This document shows positions 35,795 through 48,628 of a stretch of 64,000 nt of DNA, in pieces. The notes below the pieces were generated by a model, which saw only the letters and a program-made list of their open reading frames with translations, searched no databases and had not been told where the DNA came from. The DNA comes from Artemia franciscana (lineage: Eukaryota > Arthropoda > Branchiopoda > Anostraca > Artemiidae): the NCBI RefSeq assembly GCF_032884065.1, contig NC_088872.1:4526001-4590000 (forward strand). Direction: 5' to 3'. A program made the position numbers and the translations under genes. How positions within the stretch are numbered: the first letter of the stretch is position 1; each line of letters opens with the position of its first letter.

Positions 35795-36620
35795 ACTGGA
35801 GTGGCAAGTGACTACTATGTCAGTTGACTTAATGTTTGAAAAGGACGCCTCTTTATGAACAATGAATATTGTCCCTCGTTTCATCGTTTAAACGAGTTCA
35901 CTTAATATTTAAAAATACATATTCACATTATAAATCAGACAATCATTTCCCAATTCTTATGTTAGAATTTCGTTTCAGCAGTTGGATTCCAGATCACCCG
36001 GTGAAAAAAGTCTGAGGGATACTCGATTTACTTCTGCACCAGACCAGACTTAAGAGAACATTTTTACCGGCAGAGAAAACTTGTTTTAAAATAAAAAATA
36101 ACTCGATCTTCATCCAGTATTAAAAATATCGCTTCAGAATTCTTTTTTGAATATGCAACCAAAAGAGTTCTTTTTCGAAATACTTTTTAAAGAGAATTTA
36201 GCTTTTAATGAGAAATACTAGTCAGAATGGACATAGCAATGACGCCTAGTGATTTCCGTTTGATAATGGTTTTTCTTTAGAAATTAGTTTAGCTTTGGTT
36301 TACAAATGTAATCCCTGGATCACCAGTACCCATAAACATGTCCCTTACTAACGGTCGCGCTTGCTATAGGAGCTTTCAAATCATTTTGACAAATTGCGTT
36401 TTCGCTTTTCGACCAGAATTATTAGTTCAAATTCCCACTGTAATGTCGCTTGATTGTTTTCTTTTTTTGAGCCCCAAGATTTTTTACCCACCCCCCTTCC
36501 TAACCTTTTAAAAATACCCTTTCCTTGATAATTTCATTGGAAAATGGCTCATTTTTTTATTTTCGAAGAATGTGTTGAGGAAAAAACAACATTGCCCCCC
36601 CTACCCCCTAAATTTTAAAG
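35795..36620. other. No gene seen
   Basis: AT-rich DNA with a C-rich patch near 36485-36610. No coding or repeat structure was recognised. Confidence 0.45.
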
Positions 36621-36622
36621 AA

Positions 36623-36965
36623 ACAAACCCTCACTAATTTGCTATAACAGACACAACCAGAGGCCAAAATGACTGTATTTACTATTTGTTTTAAAATCCT
36701 TCTGACAAGTTACCTTTCTTTCTGATCAAATATACCGTAGTAATGCCTTTCATGCACAGCTTAGATACCAATATACAGTTATGAAAAAAAAAATTAAATA
36801 ACAAACCCTCACTAATTTGCTATAACAGACACAACCAGAGGCCAAAATGACTGTATTTACTATTTGTTTTAAAATCTTTCTGACAATTTACCTCTCTTTT
36901 TGATCAAACATACCGTAGTAATGCCTTTTAAGCGCAGCTTAGATACCAATATACAGTTATGAAAA
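36623..36965. repeat. Two-copy tandem duplication, period 178 bp
   Basis: ACAAACCCTCACTAATTTGC starts at 36623 and again at 36801. Both copies run through ACCGTAGTAATGCCTTT to CAATATACAGTTATGAAAA with a few substitutions. The ends overlap the TIR of the element at 36935-37226, so the duplication copied half of that TIR. Confidence 0.9.
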
Positions 36966-37226
36966 CTCCTGTCTCGCCCATGAGAAGCTTTTGGTACAGA
37001 GCTCTGAACTTGGCGTCTCCTCCATGCCCGCTCTCCGACGCGTAGATGGTACTACAACACCATAGGCGGGAACGCAATTTTGTTTTGTTGAATACACAGC
37101 TTAAATACCAATATTGGTTATCTACGCTGTGCTACCAGTTTCCTGTCTCCAGCCGCTAGCATCGCTACCGCGCACTGTGTCCCAAAAATAAATCGAGTTT
37201 TCATAACTGTATTGGTGTCTAAGCTG
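36935..37226. mobile_element. Short TIR element (MITE-like), 292 bp
   Basis: CAGCTTAGATACCAATATAC continuing into AGTTATGAAAACTC at 36935-36968 is inverted at 37195-37226 (GAGTTTTCATAACTGTATTG then GTGTCTAAGCTG). The pairing covers about 32 bp with a couple of differences and a small indel. The interior is GC-richer and contains a degraded inner copy of the TIR phrase near 37097. No coding frame; superfamily not assigned. Confidence 0.75.
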
Positions 37227-38913
37227 TTCTTTCACGACAAGACTGCATTAAATCTTCACTGATTTACTTATAAATCTAATGATGGTTCAAGGCTTGCGGT
37301 TTGCAAGTAGTACACCTTTTTACATAAGATTTTGGACGAAGCTATAAGCTTAAAACAGAAAGGAAAATAAATAATATATGTGGATTTCATCATTGAAAAA
37401 TTTCCAACAAGGCCGTATACAGAGAATACGGAGGGCGTTAGGGGGTTTGAACCACCCCCAGAAATATTTTCCCTAACTTGTAAAAATGCAATTAAAATGC
37501 ATAACCTAACAAGTTTTGATGAATTTTCCAAAGTATTTTTTTTTGTATCCCCCCTCCCGGAAAAAATCCTGGATGCACCCTCGACTTCAAGTAAAGTAGC
37601 GAAGACTGACCATGGTAGTTTTTCCAATAGTTTTTCCAAGGTACTTGAAAGGTACCTAGAAAATGCCACTCTTCCCTTTACGTTTTCTCCTTCTTATGGA
37701 AAGTTCTTAGAAAAGCCACAACAAAGGGGAAAAACAGATGGAAAAGACAATAAATCAAACCTTAGAGCTAGAAAACAAGATTTTCCATGAGAAGGGAAGT
37801 TTCCACGGAGTGAATTTTCCAGGGGGAATTATACACTGGGAAAATTCGCCAGAATTCCTATACAAAATTCTTTTTGTATTTTTGCTTTCTCTTTTCCGTC
37901 TCAATTTTCATTATGTTAGTTTAATCGGAACAATAAGAAGCTTTTTTCAAAAAAACTAAAAAACCTTTGTGTCGAGGAGGAGGCAACCCCCTTGATCTAC
38001 CTAATAATTTCTGTTCGTTTTAAGCTTTAATGTTTCTCCTTATTTTTATTTGAAAAAAAAACTTGTTTTTTTTTATTATATTGCTAATTAATGCAATTGT
38101 GAGATGAAACTAGAATAGCACTATTGATTAATGAATCACTATTGATCACTATTGATTGATGAAACTATTGACCAAAGCGTCATGAGCAAGCTGTTGTTCA
38201 CAACAGAATACCGTTGTTCTGCACAACTCTATACCTTCGACTCTTGCACCTGCACCCAGTATTTTATCCGCACTTCCAGTTCCACTATCATGCCTCGACG
38301 GCAGATGCAGTTTTAGGGGGACAAAGGGGGCACTTGCCCCAACCGTAGAAATTCTTGGGCGCAAAATTTTGAATAAACAATCTAACGGATATAACTATTT
38401 AGTAGATTTTTTAGTTTTATTTTTATTACAATAATGTAGAGGGTGTAATTAATAAATTACCAATTAATTAATAAGGAAAATAAAAATTAAACAATCTAGA
38501 TAATAAATTAAAAAATAAATATTCATTAATTGATAAATTAAAAAAAAATTGTTAATTAACGAAGATTTACTAAAATTTGGCCTGAAGATTTTTGTGGGGG
38601 ACAGGAGGGGGGAGGGGCTTAAATTAAGACTTTGAATCGGGTGCAAGGGAGGTTTGAGCTGCCACTGCTCTACAGCTTTAAAGCACGATGATACCTAGTA
38701 CTTATCTATTTAGACTTTGTTTCTTCTGAAGCCCGCAATGAAAAAAGGAATTCACGATCTTCCTTTTCAACACCAAAGCTAAAATTAAATTATAATCAAA
38801 TAAAATATTTGAGAACCATGTGGTTTATTTAATATAAAAAATAAAGAATGTCAGGTTCTTCAGCAATGAAAACATTCTTAAAAACCCTTTAAAAAGGAGA
38901 AGAGGACACTTAC
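37227..38913. other. No gene; dispersed repeats and AT tract
   Basis: 37410-37590 is a GGCCGTATACAG...CCCTCCCGG repeat seen elsewhere near 17940 and 63505; the 133-136 codon frames on both strands across it are repeat-derived. 37960-38070 is the right half of a TAAGGAGCGAC core unit (TTTCTGTTCGTTTTAAGCTT). 38390-38570 is nearly pure A/T. Confidence 0.5.
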
Positions 38914-39010
38914 AATATTAGCACGGCTATGGTAATGATGGCAACAGCAACACCACAAAGTGCAGATATTAATGCTAAATGATATTCCTGGTCGATGGTA
39001 GATGACTCCA
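38914..39010 (-). CDS. Candidate host exon: transmembrane helix
   Basis: On the minus strand 97 bp lie between a strong acceptor (TTTCCTTTTGAATTTACAG) and a consensus donor (GTAAGT). Starting with the last two bases of a codon, it encodes ESSTIDQEYH followed by LALISALCGVAVAIITIAVL and I, then leaves two bases (TT). The run from about L11 is a textbook single-pass transmembrane helix. Codon phase joins cleanly to 44850-44978 upstream (phase 1) and to 17031-17097 downstream (TT|G), where a basic VKR follows. Together this indicates a type I membrane protein, perhaps a receptor or adhesion molecule; no ectodomain is visible to name it. One other frame is open but gives a Cys/His-rich string with no sense. 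Confidence 0.65.
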
Positions 39011-39344
39011 CTGTAAATTCAAAAGGAAATAAGTCACAATTAGAAAAAAAATTCTCTTTGCAATCATACCACTGTCAAAAAATAGAAAGACTTTGAGGAA
39101 AAGATTTAGTTGTTTATTTTTTTTAAGCAGTAGTTAGGAGTTACGAGACTAGGAAATTCGCGGGTAGATGTTATTACTTTCTAAATTGGGATAAATTCAA
39201 AAGGAAATATTTAATGATTTCTCAGACATAGTTAATGACAACGGTTGAGCTGATAACCATGCGTTAACAAAAAACTTTACAAAATATACATCATACGTCT
39301 TGATTTCAAATGGTCAAATGGTTTTGTGGTCACGTTGAGTTTTA

Positions 39345-40182
<838 letters not shown>

Positions 40183-40341
40183 AAGACCAATTCACAATGA
40201 GATTTTACTAATGTTGACACACAGCTAGCGCTGATTTGAGCCAATAAGACCTTTCATAGAATTTTATGATTGGTTCAAAAATTATAAGGAAAAATTCTGA
40301 AAAATCTCCGTATTAGTAAAATCTCATTGTGAATGGGCCTT
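40183..40341. mobile_element. 159-bp MITE with 30-bp TIRs
   Basis: AAGACCAATTCACAATGAGA continuing to TTTTACTAAT at 40183-40212 is inverted at 40312-40341 with two mismatches by eye. The interior is AT-rich and non-coding. I could not define a target-site duplication, so the superfamily is open. Confidence 0.85.
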
Positions 40342-42660
40342 CATTTGTTTGGGGGATTTGTATGATTATTTCTGTTAGACTGTTACCAGATATGCATTTC
40401 GGGGCACCACAAGTTGCAGACTTGGCACCACACGTGGTATACTTCCATCATGCTTGGCACGTTTCACAGGGTATAGGCAGTATTTTTTTTCAAAAGGACT
40501 ACCACCCAAACGTGATTATAATTAAAACTTAGCAGTGTTGTCAGTTGCATGGAATAGAGTTGTGCTGCCTAAAAGTGAAAATGCACCGAAAGCTCCGTTT
40601 TTCTAGTGAAAATGCGCTCAGTGAACAATTTTCCCCTCAAAGATACACCGATTCAAAAAATTCAATGCTTAAACATCTCAAAAACCCTCTCGTAAATCTG
40701 CCCCATCTACCCACTCTGAAACTAATAAGACCTAGAACATGGATATCACCTACACAATAAAGGTAAGACCGAACAGCCCGAACCACGAGGCAATAAGAAA
40801 AACTAAAAAAAAAACTCTGGATATATTTTAATTTGTATATGTTCCAATAAGATGAGAAAATAGTCATTTTATCAAACGCTCAGGTTTCTGATCAAGATCA
40901 GAAGGACGACGAAGTTAATAAATACGATGATTCTAACTGTAAATATAATTTTTGCCGGGCAAAGTTAAAATTACGAATTTTTCATATTTCAAGTTAGCAC
41001 AAAAGGCAGAATTTTTTCTGACAATATTCATGGCACTAGGGTGCTAAAAACTTTGGCGTGAAATACATTGCTTTAATTATGTTGGTTTCTATGCATATAA
41101 GTTTAGTATAGAATGGTGCTAAAGGATTCAATCATCAAGAACGAAAAGTCTTACGCTAACATTTTAGTCATTTGTCGATGACGAATTTTGGCCGATTGCA
41201 TACATTCATTGGGAAGGCCAACAAAAATTGAAAGCTCCATCAATATTATTAATTCGCAGTATTTTTAGAAAGAGAGGGGGGCAAAAATGTGTTTTCCATT
41301 CGAGTGGGGTAAATTCGTCGAATTTTTCTAGAATTTCTTTAGTATGAGCTCAATATTGACGCTAGTGAGTCGACACATTTATATAGCATATACTCAGAGA
41401 ATTTTGGAAGATGTGGTTATTCTAACAAAATGTGGGAAAATATAAAGATACTACTGCTAAATACCCAATATCAAACATACTAAAAAAATAAAAGACATTC
41501 TAAAAAAGAATCATAAACTGTCCTGCTGTCAGTCGGAAAATTTTCACTACTATAGGGGGAAATAAGTTAAAATATTATGACTATGATGATGCCGTTGCTC
41601 GTTTGTGAAGTAGATGCCACCCTGGCTTAATAATTCAAAAGGTGTTATGAGACATTTTTTCCACGGGATCATACATAACTCACCAAGTCATAGAAAGATC
41701 GGGGACAAAAAGCCATGCAAATTTCTTTCTTTCTTGATGACAAATTTTGGTCTTAAAAGTAAAAAATATGTACTTTATCAATGTATTACGAAGATCAAGA
41801 AAAATTGACAGTTTTATCGCTAGATCAATCCAACAAGAATGATTTTTTATGAAATTTTGGAAGATTTTTTTGTCATTTTAATGGAACCCTTAAAAAAATT
41901 AAAATAGTAATACTAAATCCTCAACATGAAAATACTTACAAAACACTTATTGGGAACATGTGCAACAAAAACTAATAAGGCAGGCACACACGTTAGTATT
42001 ATTGTTAGGGTCGGGCTACTAAAAAAAAATAAAAATTTTATTTGATAATTCAAGCTAGAAATTTTTGGAAATTCAGGAATATTTATGATTCTTAAGAGGT
42101 CCCAGGCTCCCAGATTCCTCTATCCGTACACCCCTTCAAAGGAAAACATATGGTATGTGAACATGATCATGAAGGCACTCATTTGTCGAACACCATCTCG
42201 GCTATGGAGGTTGAAAAGGTATTATACCCCACTTTTTGCGACAAAACCAATTGCAGCTCACCCTATTAAAAAACAAATGTTTGATAGATTGGTCTAAACC
42301 GGGTTCCCGTATCTTATGTAGGTCTCAACATAATTAGAGTATCATTTTTTCCAGAATGTCGTTTATTTACTATTCTAAAATGTTAAAATAGTCACAATTA
42401 TAAACTTTTATTATCAATACCTTATTTGTATTATCATGAAGACTAGATAAAAATCATTTATTTACAAAAGACGATATGTCAAAAACAAAAGAAAATGTTG
42501 AAACATATTTTTGAAGTGTTTTTTTGCCATTCTATAAAAACTTATAAATTGAAACGTATTGCCGTTCGAATTACTACTGTGAACGTGTATTTTGGAAATT
42601 TGGAAATATAGGACATATAGGACGTACAGTGCACAGGACTATAAAAAAAATAAAAAAAAC
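40342..42660. other. No gene supported; one dispersed repeat
   Basis: 40525-40630 (GTGTTGTCAGTTGCATGGAA ... AAGCTCCGTTTTTCTAGTGA) is the reverse complement of 46857-46960. At 41160-41240 and 41735-41815 two distantly similar stretches (GATGACGAATTTTGG / GATGACAAATTTTGG, then AAAAATTGA) suggest an old duplication. The 70-codon plus frame at 42085-42297 has no known motif. Confidence 0.4.
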
Positions 42661-42664
42661 TTAC

Positions 42665-42686
42665 TGGGATATTCCTTATACTGACT
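42665..42686 (-). other. Possible 22-bp microexon (weak)
   Basis: On the minus strand AGTCAGTATAAGGAATATCC-CA lies between TTTGATTTTACAG and GTAAGT, both good splice sites. It could splice to the transmembrane exon in one frame (SQYKEYP, then M from A|TG). If preceded by the 44850-44978 exon in phase 1, the junction T|AG makes an immediate stop. It is thus either not an exon, or one used with a different upstream exon, or a cassette that ends translation. Confidence 0.25.
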
Positions 42687-42826
42687 CTGTAAAATCAAAG
42701 GTAACAACATAGCTTAAACAACCATAAAAATGCAAGAAAATCCTGCCCCACCATACTTTTATTGTTAGAAGCGCTTCATTAGTTATTTTTATACAGTCCG
42801 TGTTTAAATTTAAAATGAATCTACTA

Positions 42827-43026
42827 TTTTGCACTGGTTTATATCTTAACAAAACCAGATTTTTCCTCTCTGGATCCTGGGTTTTCACGTTGTCATTGTG
42901 CTAAGTTCAATCAATATTTGGTGTTTTGCACTGGTTTATATCTTAACAAAACTAGATTTTTTTTTTCTTTGGATACTGGGTTTTCACATTGTCATTGTGC
43001 TAAGTTCAACAAATATTTGGTGTTTT
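42827..43026. repeat. Two-copy tandem duplication, unit about 97 bp
   Basis: TTTTGCACTGGTTTATATCT starts at 42827 and 42924. Both copies continue to CAATATTTGGTGTTTT with scattered substitutions and a poly-T length change. Confidence 0.9.
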
Positions 43027-43984
43027 AGTCATTCTTTTAAGAGCTTCATCATTTATTGACAGTATACTTGGAATATTGTTGCTTCATAATCATTGCTTAA
43101 TTATTCTTTTATGGGATATTACCGCACATTTTCTGCTTCATTAGGAGTTTATGCGTTGAATTTACACTTTCTTAGACGTAGTGAGAGGGTGGTAGTCCTC
43201 CTCATATTTTGGAAAGCCTGGATAAGGTATGCGTGCGCACAGATGCAAATCATTAATTAAGGTGCTGGCTAATGGATTCTTTTATGGGGAGGGGTTTCCA
43301 AAGCTCATAAAATGGTTAAGTCCACTTTTTGAAACTTTTTGTCAATTTTTTTTTGCCTCCGACCTTCCCTCAATAGGAAGAAAATATATACAGACCCTCA
43401 TAAAAAAAACATGTTGTATGAGTGCTGATGGACGGATGTCCTGTTTTTATTTAAAAAAAAAAACAAATGAAATTTTTATCTCGAAGCATTGTTTTGCAAA
43501 AGTTATACTTTGATTTAGAGATACAGACATTAAAGGGTGTTTCACAAAATTGAACCCCCCCCCCTTTCCCCTTCAATGTCTTTTTAACTACTCTGGTGCA
43601 AGCAAATGTCTTCTTTCTTTTCTTTTTTTTTCATCTTTCGTTCCCAAAAATCGAGAACGAAACTTAAACGTGATTGAAAACGGGAACGGCAGCAAGAGCG
43701 TGATTGAAAATCACAGTTAAATTTCAGAATATTTTAATTTATGCAAGACAAAAAGGACTAATTTTTCTTTCCTCCCAAATTTCAAATTTTTATTCCTTAA
43801 TTTTGGCATTTCCATCAAATTTATTCCCCTATTTGCACATTAGCTCAACTACAACCAGGAATCAGTTCTGTTATCTCCGCCTTTTTTACTTTAATAACGC
43901 TAATGCGTCGGTTGTCTCTAGTGAATAATTTTGGTAAAAAGCTTCTTAGGTCAACATTTTGAAACTTTCTACGAGAGGTGCCTT
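43027..43984. other. No gene seen
   Basis: Frames at 43229-43513 and 43704-43928 lack motifs; a C-run lies near 43555. Nothing else is supported. Confidence 0.45.
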
Positions 43985-44281
<297 letters not shown>

Positions 44282-44290
<9 letters not shown>

Positions 44291-44849
44291 CACATTAGGA
44301 GGAGCGGACCCCTTCAAAAATTGAATAATCTATGTTCGCCTTAGGTTTGATGTCGCTCTTTACTTTCATTGAAAACAAATATTTTTTGAGGAGGACCAAT
44401 ACATAATGGTCAGTTAACAAACATTTCTAGTTAATTTTCACTTTAACTAATAGAGAAGACCTCTTGGTAGTGACCTGGTATAAAGCAGAATTATAGCTGA
44501 CGATGGAGCCAACAATTTTATAAAGAGGGAGGGTGGGCTTCAGCAAATTCCTCTAGTAGTACATTGCTCTTAATAGGCTGCCTTAGCTACAAAAGATTTG
44601 GGTAAAATTCTAGTTAATTGACTTCTTGCTATCTCGGAAAGGGTTTAGGTTAGGAAAATGAAACTTTCAGGGATGGACTGGTGGAGGGCCAGATAAACAA
44701 GCTAAGGACCATATTCTAAAGTACTGAAGAGGACCAAGACCTAATGTTCTGTTAATAAATATTTCTAGTTCATTTCCTGCTTTAAATGGCCAGAACCTAG
44801 TGGCAATGACAGACAGAATTGAAGTAAAATTAATGACAATGACACTTAC
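44282..44849. repeat. Fold-back half-copy and a 110-bp direct repeat pair
   Basis: 44282-44385 is a degraded right half of the TAAGGAGCGAC core. 44388-44498 and 44711-44823 are diverged direct repeats (GAGGACCAA-AC-TAATG-TC, ATTTCTAGTT). Between them 44608-44680 is a solo left arm of the CTAGTTAATTGACTTC fold-back family (TTGACTTCTTGCTATCTCGG). Confidence 0.65.
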
Positions 44850-44978
44850 AATTAGTAAAAGAAGACGAAGCTGTAGCCTCAACAACATATACACTTGATT
44901 TAGGAAACATTCGACACAGACTTGTCAGCAAGGAGTGTGGAAAATTGTCTCCGGTTTGGGACTTTTCTTTAGAACTGC
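44850..44978 (-). CDS. Candidate host exon: Ser/Thr-rich juxtamembrane segment
   Basis: On the minus strand 129 bp end at a consensus donor (GTAAGT) and start after GTTGCAAG, a modest acceptor; GGCAG five bases inside is an alternative. In phase 1 it encodes 42 residues: SSKEKSQTGDNFPHSLLTSL, then CRMFPKSSVYVVEATASSSF, then TN. It leaves a T that joins TG of the 38914-39010 exon to give Leu. Symmetric phase 1-1 exons are usual in extracellular modules, and a Ser/Thr-rich stretch before a membrane helix is typical of a stalk. Evidence is weaker than for the transmembrane exon because the acceptor is ambiguous and the composition could be accidental. Confidence 0.4.
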
Positions 44979-45267
44979 CTTGCAACAATTAAATCCTCTC
45001 TCGCTGCGCTGAGATTTGAAATACTAACTGATAACATTTTGATAAGAATATACACCCTTTTGTAAAAAGCAACTGGTTTCAAAGGTAGACGGGTACCTCG
45101 TAAACGCTTCCTTGCTTACGCTACCACGGTACGTCAGGTAGAAATAACTGATGATGTACAGAAGTGACACCAGATCTATGAACCTAGGTTATGATCATAT
45201 CGGAGCGCCTTCCAAATGGTTCCAATAGAACTAGGATTTTTAAATGAGCCGAATCAAATGTACGGTT

Positions 45268-46229
45268 GGTACTTGTCCATTATATCAACCACACTCGAGA
45301 TGTGAAGTTGCGTTAATCATAATGAAACTTACCAAAATATGATGAAAATAGACTTTAATAACAAAATTATAGAAACTACGGAAAAAAATTATGGAAATCA
45401 GGCCACCCAGAAGCATTATATTAAATACCTAGGGTAAAATTCTAGTTAATTGACTTCTTGCTATCTCGGAAAGGGTTAAGGTTAGGAAAATGAAACTTTC
45501 AGGGATGGGTCCACAGGCTAAAGTACGTCCCGGGAAGGTAATTTAAAACACCCATCTCCACTCCTTCTCCCTCTAGAGGGCCCTGAAATTTGCCTACATG
45601 ACAGGTCTATACCTATTGAAATTTGACAAAACAACATTTTACCTTAATTTTCAGTTACTAGTTACTTTTTATCTACGTTTAGTTCTGAAAATACAATTCC
45701 TGTTATTTGAGAAAAATTTTGAGCCATATCAATGTTTTTTTTTTTTAGTTTAGGAAATGTATTTGCATATCTTTAAAACCTTATAAAATGGAATTGAGCA
45801 AATTTACGAAGCTGAAAACAATTTTTTTGTACTTCAATTAAGCAGAAGATCTATTTTGCAAGGTTTCACTTTTATAGCACACATATTTTTAAAGGTCATC
45901 AAAGGTCAGGGCCCTCTAGAGGCAGAAGAAGTGGAGGTAGGTACTTCAAAATACCTTCCCAGGACATACTTAGTCTGTAGATTCATTCCTGAAAGTTTCA
46001 TTTTCATGACCTAAACCCTTACTGAGATAGCAAGAAGTCAAGTAACTAGAATTTTACCACCTAGGGTAACTAACACTATATATTAAATATTTAACTAAGA
46101 TATATCTGTATAGTAGTTTATCTCACTGAGACTAAGCTAACTATCTCCAAATGCAGAGAGAGAAACCGATTTTACTCAGATCAAACAGACCAAACTTCTT
46201 CAGTGTAGTTGTTATAACTGACAAGTGCC
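45268..46229. mobile_element. TIR element with a nested fold-back
   Basis: GGTACTTGTCCATTATATCA at 45268 and the inverse of GTTATAACTGACAAGTGCC at 46211-46229 form 26-bp TIRs matching at 21 positions by eye. They resemble the tidy TIRs of 48287-48622. Inside, 45431-46062 is a fold-back with arms of about 170 bp (left TAGTTAATTGACTTCTTGCT, right inverted AGCAAGAAGTCAAGTAACTA) sharing a GGGCCCT-CTAGAGG block. The outer TIR is older than the inner element. Confidence 0.6.
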
Positions 46230-46299
46230 ACGCAATTTCTCATTTTCGGAAGAAAAAACAGTAAATTCCAAAAACGGCTTTAAAAATCTAAAATAATTA

Positions 46300-48175
46300 T
46301 TTATGTCATTCCTAATAGCGCATCACTTTGCTTTATCACTCCCCTAATGTGAAAATATATAGCTAAAATAATATCCATGCATTTTTCGGTCTCTTGATTT
46401 TGTCATCTTAGGTTTTTCGCCGTTAAATCTATTTGGAGAAAAAGGTGACGTGTGGAAAAATATATGGAAAGTATGTAATCTGGTATATATGTTTGCGCAT
46501 AAGGGTTGGAGGAAGATTTTTAAAGTAAAGTGAAGCCCTTTGTCGAATCACCAGGTGACTCGACTGATCAGACTAAAAGGCCCGTTGCTCCTAAAATGGT
46601 CAGAAATTGACCTTCAGAGCTTAGCCTTCATCGATTTTTTTCCTTAAAGAGCACTGAAATTCTTAATCTGTGATCTAATAACCCTCCCAAGTTTCTATGA
46701 CTATATACTCTGTATGATCAGGCTTGAAAGAAAGTTTTATAGGAGACATACAGAGGCGTAAATTGCTGTAAGACACAGGGTGGGGTAACTACCCCCAGAT
46801 CCCAGTTTGTCCCTCCAACTGAAATTCAGTTTCTCTCTTTGCCTTTATGACAGAGAGGCACATTTTCACTAGAAAAATGGAGCTTTTGGTACATTTCCAC
46901 TTTTATGGTGCGCAACTTTAAACCGAACACCTGGCAACGCTGCCTTATAGTAATATATGGCTTATTTATAATTTTTCACAGTCATCTTCACTGGATTTGG
47001 GAAAATCGGATCCAACTTCTCCCCCCCCCCGCTGGATTTCAACGAAATTACGGCACTGGTGACATACCATTCTTTTACTAAGTCAATACTATCACTAAGA
47101 CTATGATAGGAATGGTAACTGGCTAAGCATAGTAATTATAATTATGGTAAAGTAACTGAACGTGAGTTTTCAATTAACACATTACTTAGGTGTGAAAACG
47201 GCAATTAGGCTCATACACGGCTTGGTCTCAAAGCAGAACCAGCGATGTCCAACTATTTTCCACAACTCTAACCACACATAAGGCCGCTCATGCAACTTTT
47301 AGTTATCTGGACCTAAGAGACAACTAACAACTCTCTAACCATGTAATTCAATCACCACATCCTCCAGACATAACTTCACATAGCGCAATTCTCCGCTAAT
47401 GCAACGATAATCCTCTCAAAATAATTCTCATATACACAATCCCTCATAACAACAAAAAATATGCTGCTTCATACCTCATAATGAAGTGGTTGGCGAGAAA
47501 CAAACCTGTTGGGGAGAAAATTTACATTCTCCTTACATAACTTAAAATTACTTAAAACTAGAATTCAAAAGTCAAAATTTATGAAAACTAGTTTAAAGTA
47601 GAAAATTCCGGGCTTACTCGACAACTTTTTTTTATGTAAATGGTACTCTCATCGATAAAATAAAGCAATAGTTTCAGTAGCAGTAAAGAACGAGATATAA
47701 AATGAAAGGGAAGAACAAAAAATAGAATGAATTTTCAGCCATCAATTTAGTCAATGCTTCAGTCCATTGCTTAAATCAAACGCTGTGTACTTGGAAATTA
47801 ACATCTTGGAATTAGGTTTCATCCCCCAGTCAGTTTCTTAAATGTACATACAACTGTTTGCCAAGGAAGTAGCTCTAGTATTTTTATTGGGTGGGGGGAG
47901 GTAAGAGGGTTCCGTACCCAGATATTCATGGGCAGGGGCTAAGTAATAATTTTTCTCCAAATTATTGTGGGCAACTGTCCCCCTCCCTCCCCCCAAACGA
48001 CGACCTTACTTATTGCAAAATTCAAATTTTCCTTGAAACATAATCTGCACAAACCTTGAAGTCTTGAACATATCCTAAAATTGGAAACAAATATGAATGG
48101 AATCTGTACCCGGCAATTAGACATACCTTCCATAAATTAGATTAAGAATGTAAGGTTTTTTCTACTGGATGTAAG
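46300..48175. other. No gene supported
   Basis: 46320-46400 is a partial TTTGGGCTATAT-family piece. 46857-46960 is the partner of 40525-40630. 47170-47500 is unusually C-rich on this strand with many CTAACCAC/CTCATAA words and no repeat match here. Minus translation gives broken pieces (e.g. LWKIVGHRWFCFETKP) that I cannot assign. Confidence 0.4.
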
Positions 48176-48275
48176 GAACAGCATTAGTATTTAAGACGAC
48201 AAGAAATTACTCCGCATGTGATGGGGGCTGCCCCTTCCTCAAAACTTGGTATTTAGGCTAAATCTTAACTCTTTA
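48176..48275 (+). repeat. Left half of a TAAGGAGCGAC core unit
   Basis: GTAAGGAACAGCATTAGTAT through ACAAGAAATTACTCCGCATG to GGGGCTGCCCCTTCCTCA follows the left arm of the core. It is broken off near the TIR element at 48287. Confidence 0.6.
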
Positions 48276-48286
48276 AAAAATTGTCT

Positions 48287-48622
48287 GGTACTTGTCGGTT
48301 ATTGGAAACACATTCAGGAATTACACTTGGCTTACATCTCAGAAAAACCGGTATCGTGGCTACAAAAGCAAGTGATGGATTATGCGAGGCATTGGACTTA
48401 GACAAAATGCACTGAACATGCGTAATTTGGGCTATATTTTCGTACATTAGGGGTGGGGGTTGAAGTTAGTTTACGTTAGGTTGGTTCGGTTAGGTTGGGT
48501 CAGGCTAGGTTTCCATAATTTTGTTTCTAAAATGTTACCTTATCATCATGTTTTGTTATTTTTGTTATTAGGATTAACCTAACTTCGCTTTTTGGGTGTG
48601 TTTCCAACAACCGACAAGTACC
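48287..48622. mobile_element. 336-bp MITE with 26-bp TIRs
   Basis: GGTACTTGTCGGTTATTGGA followed by AACACA at 48287-48312 is inverted at 48597-48622 with one mismatch. The interior holds a TTTGGGCTATATTTTCGTAC / TTAGGGGTGGGGG portion of the fold-back repeat and a degenerate TTAGG-like patch at 48474-48511 (GTTAGGTTGGTTCGGTTAGG). No coding frame. Confidence 0.85.
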
Positions 48623-48628
48623 ATTTTT

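Noticed and set aside
37268-37790. Overlapping 133- and 136-codon frames on both strands
   Set aside because: They cover a dispersed GGCCGTAT...CCCC repeat; open on both strands because of its composition.
40329-40532. Cys-rich reading on the minus strand opposite the 67-codon plus frame
   Set aside because: The frame has a stop and GTGGTGCC word repeats; no domain fits.
48474-48511. TTAGG-like repeats resembling arthropod telomere sequence
   Set aside because: Only a few degenerate units inside a MITE; not a telomere array.
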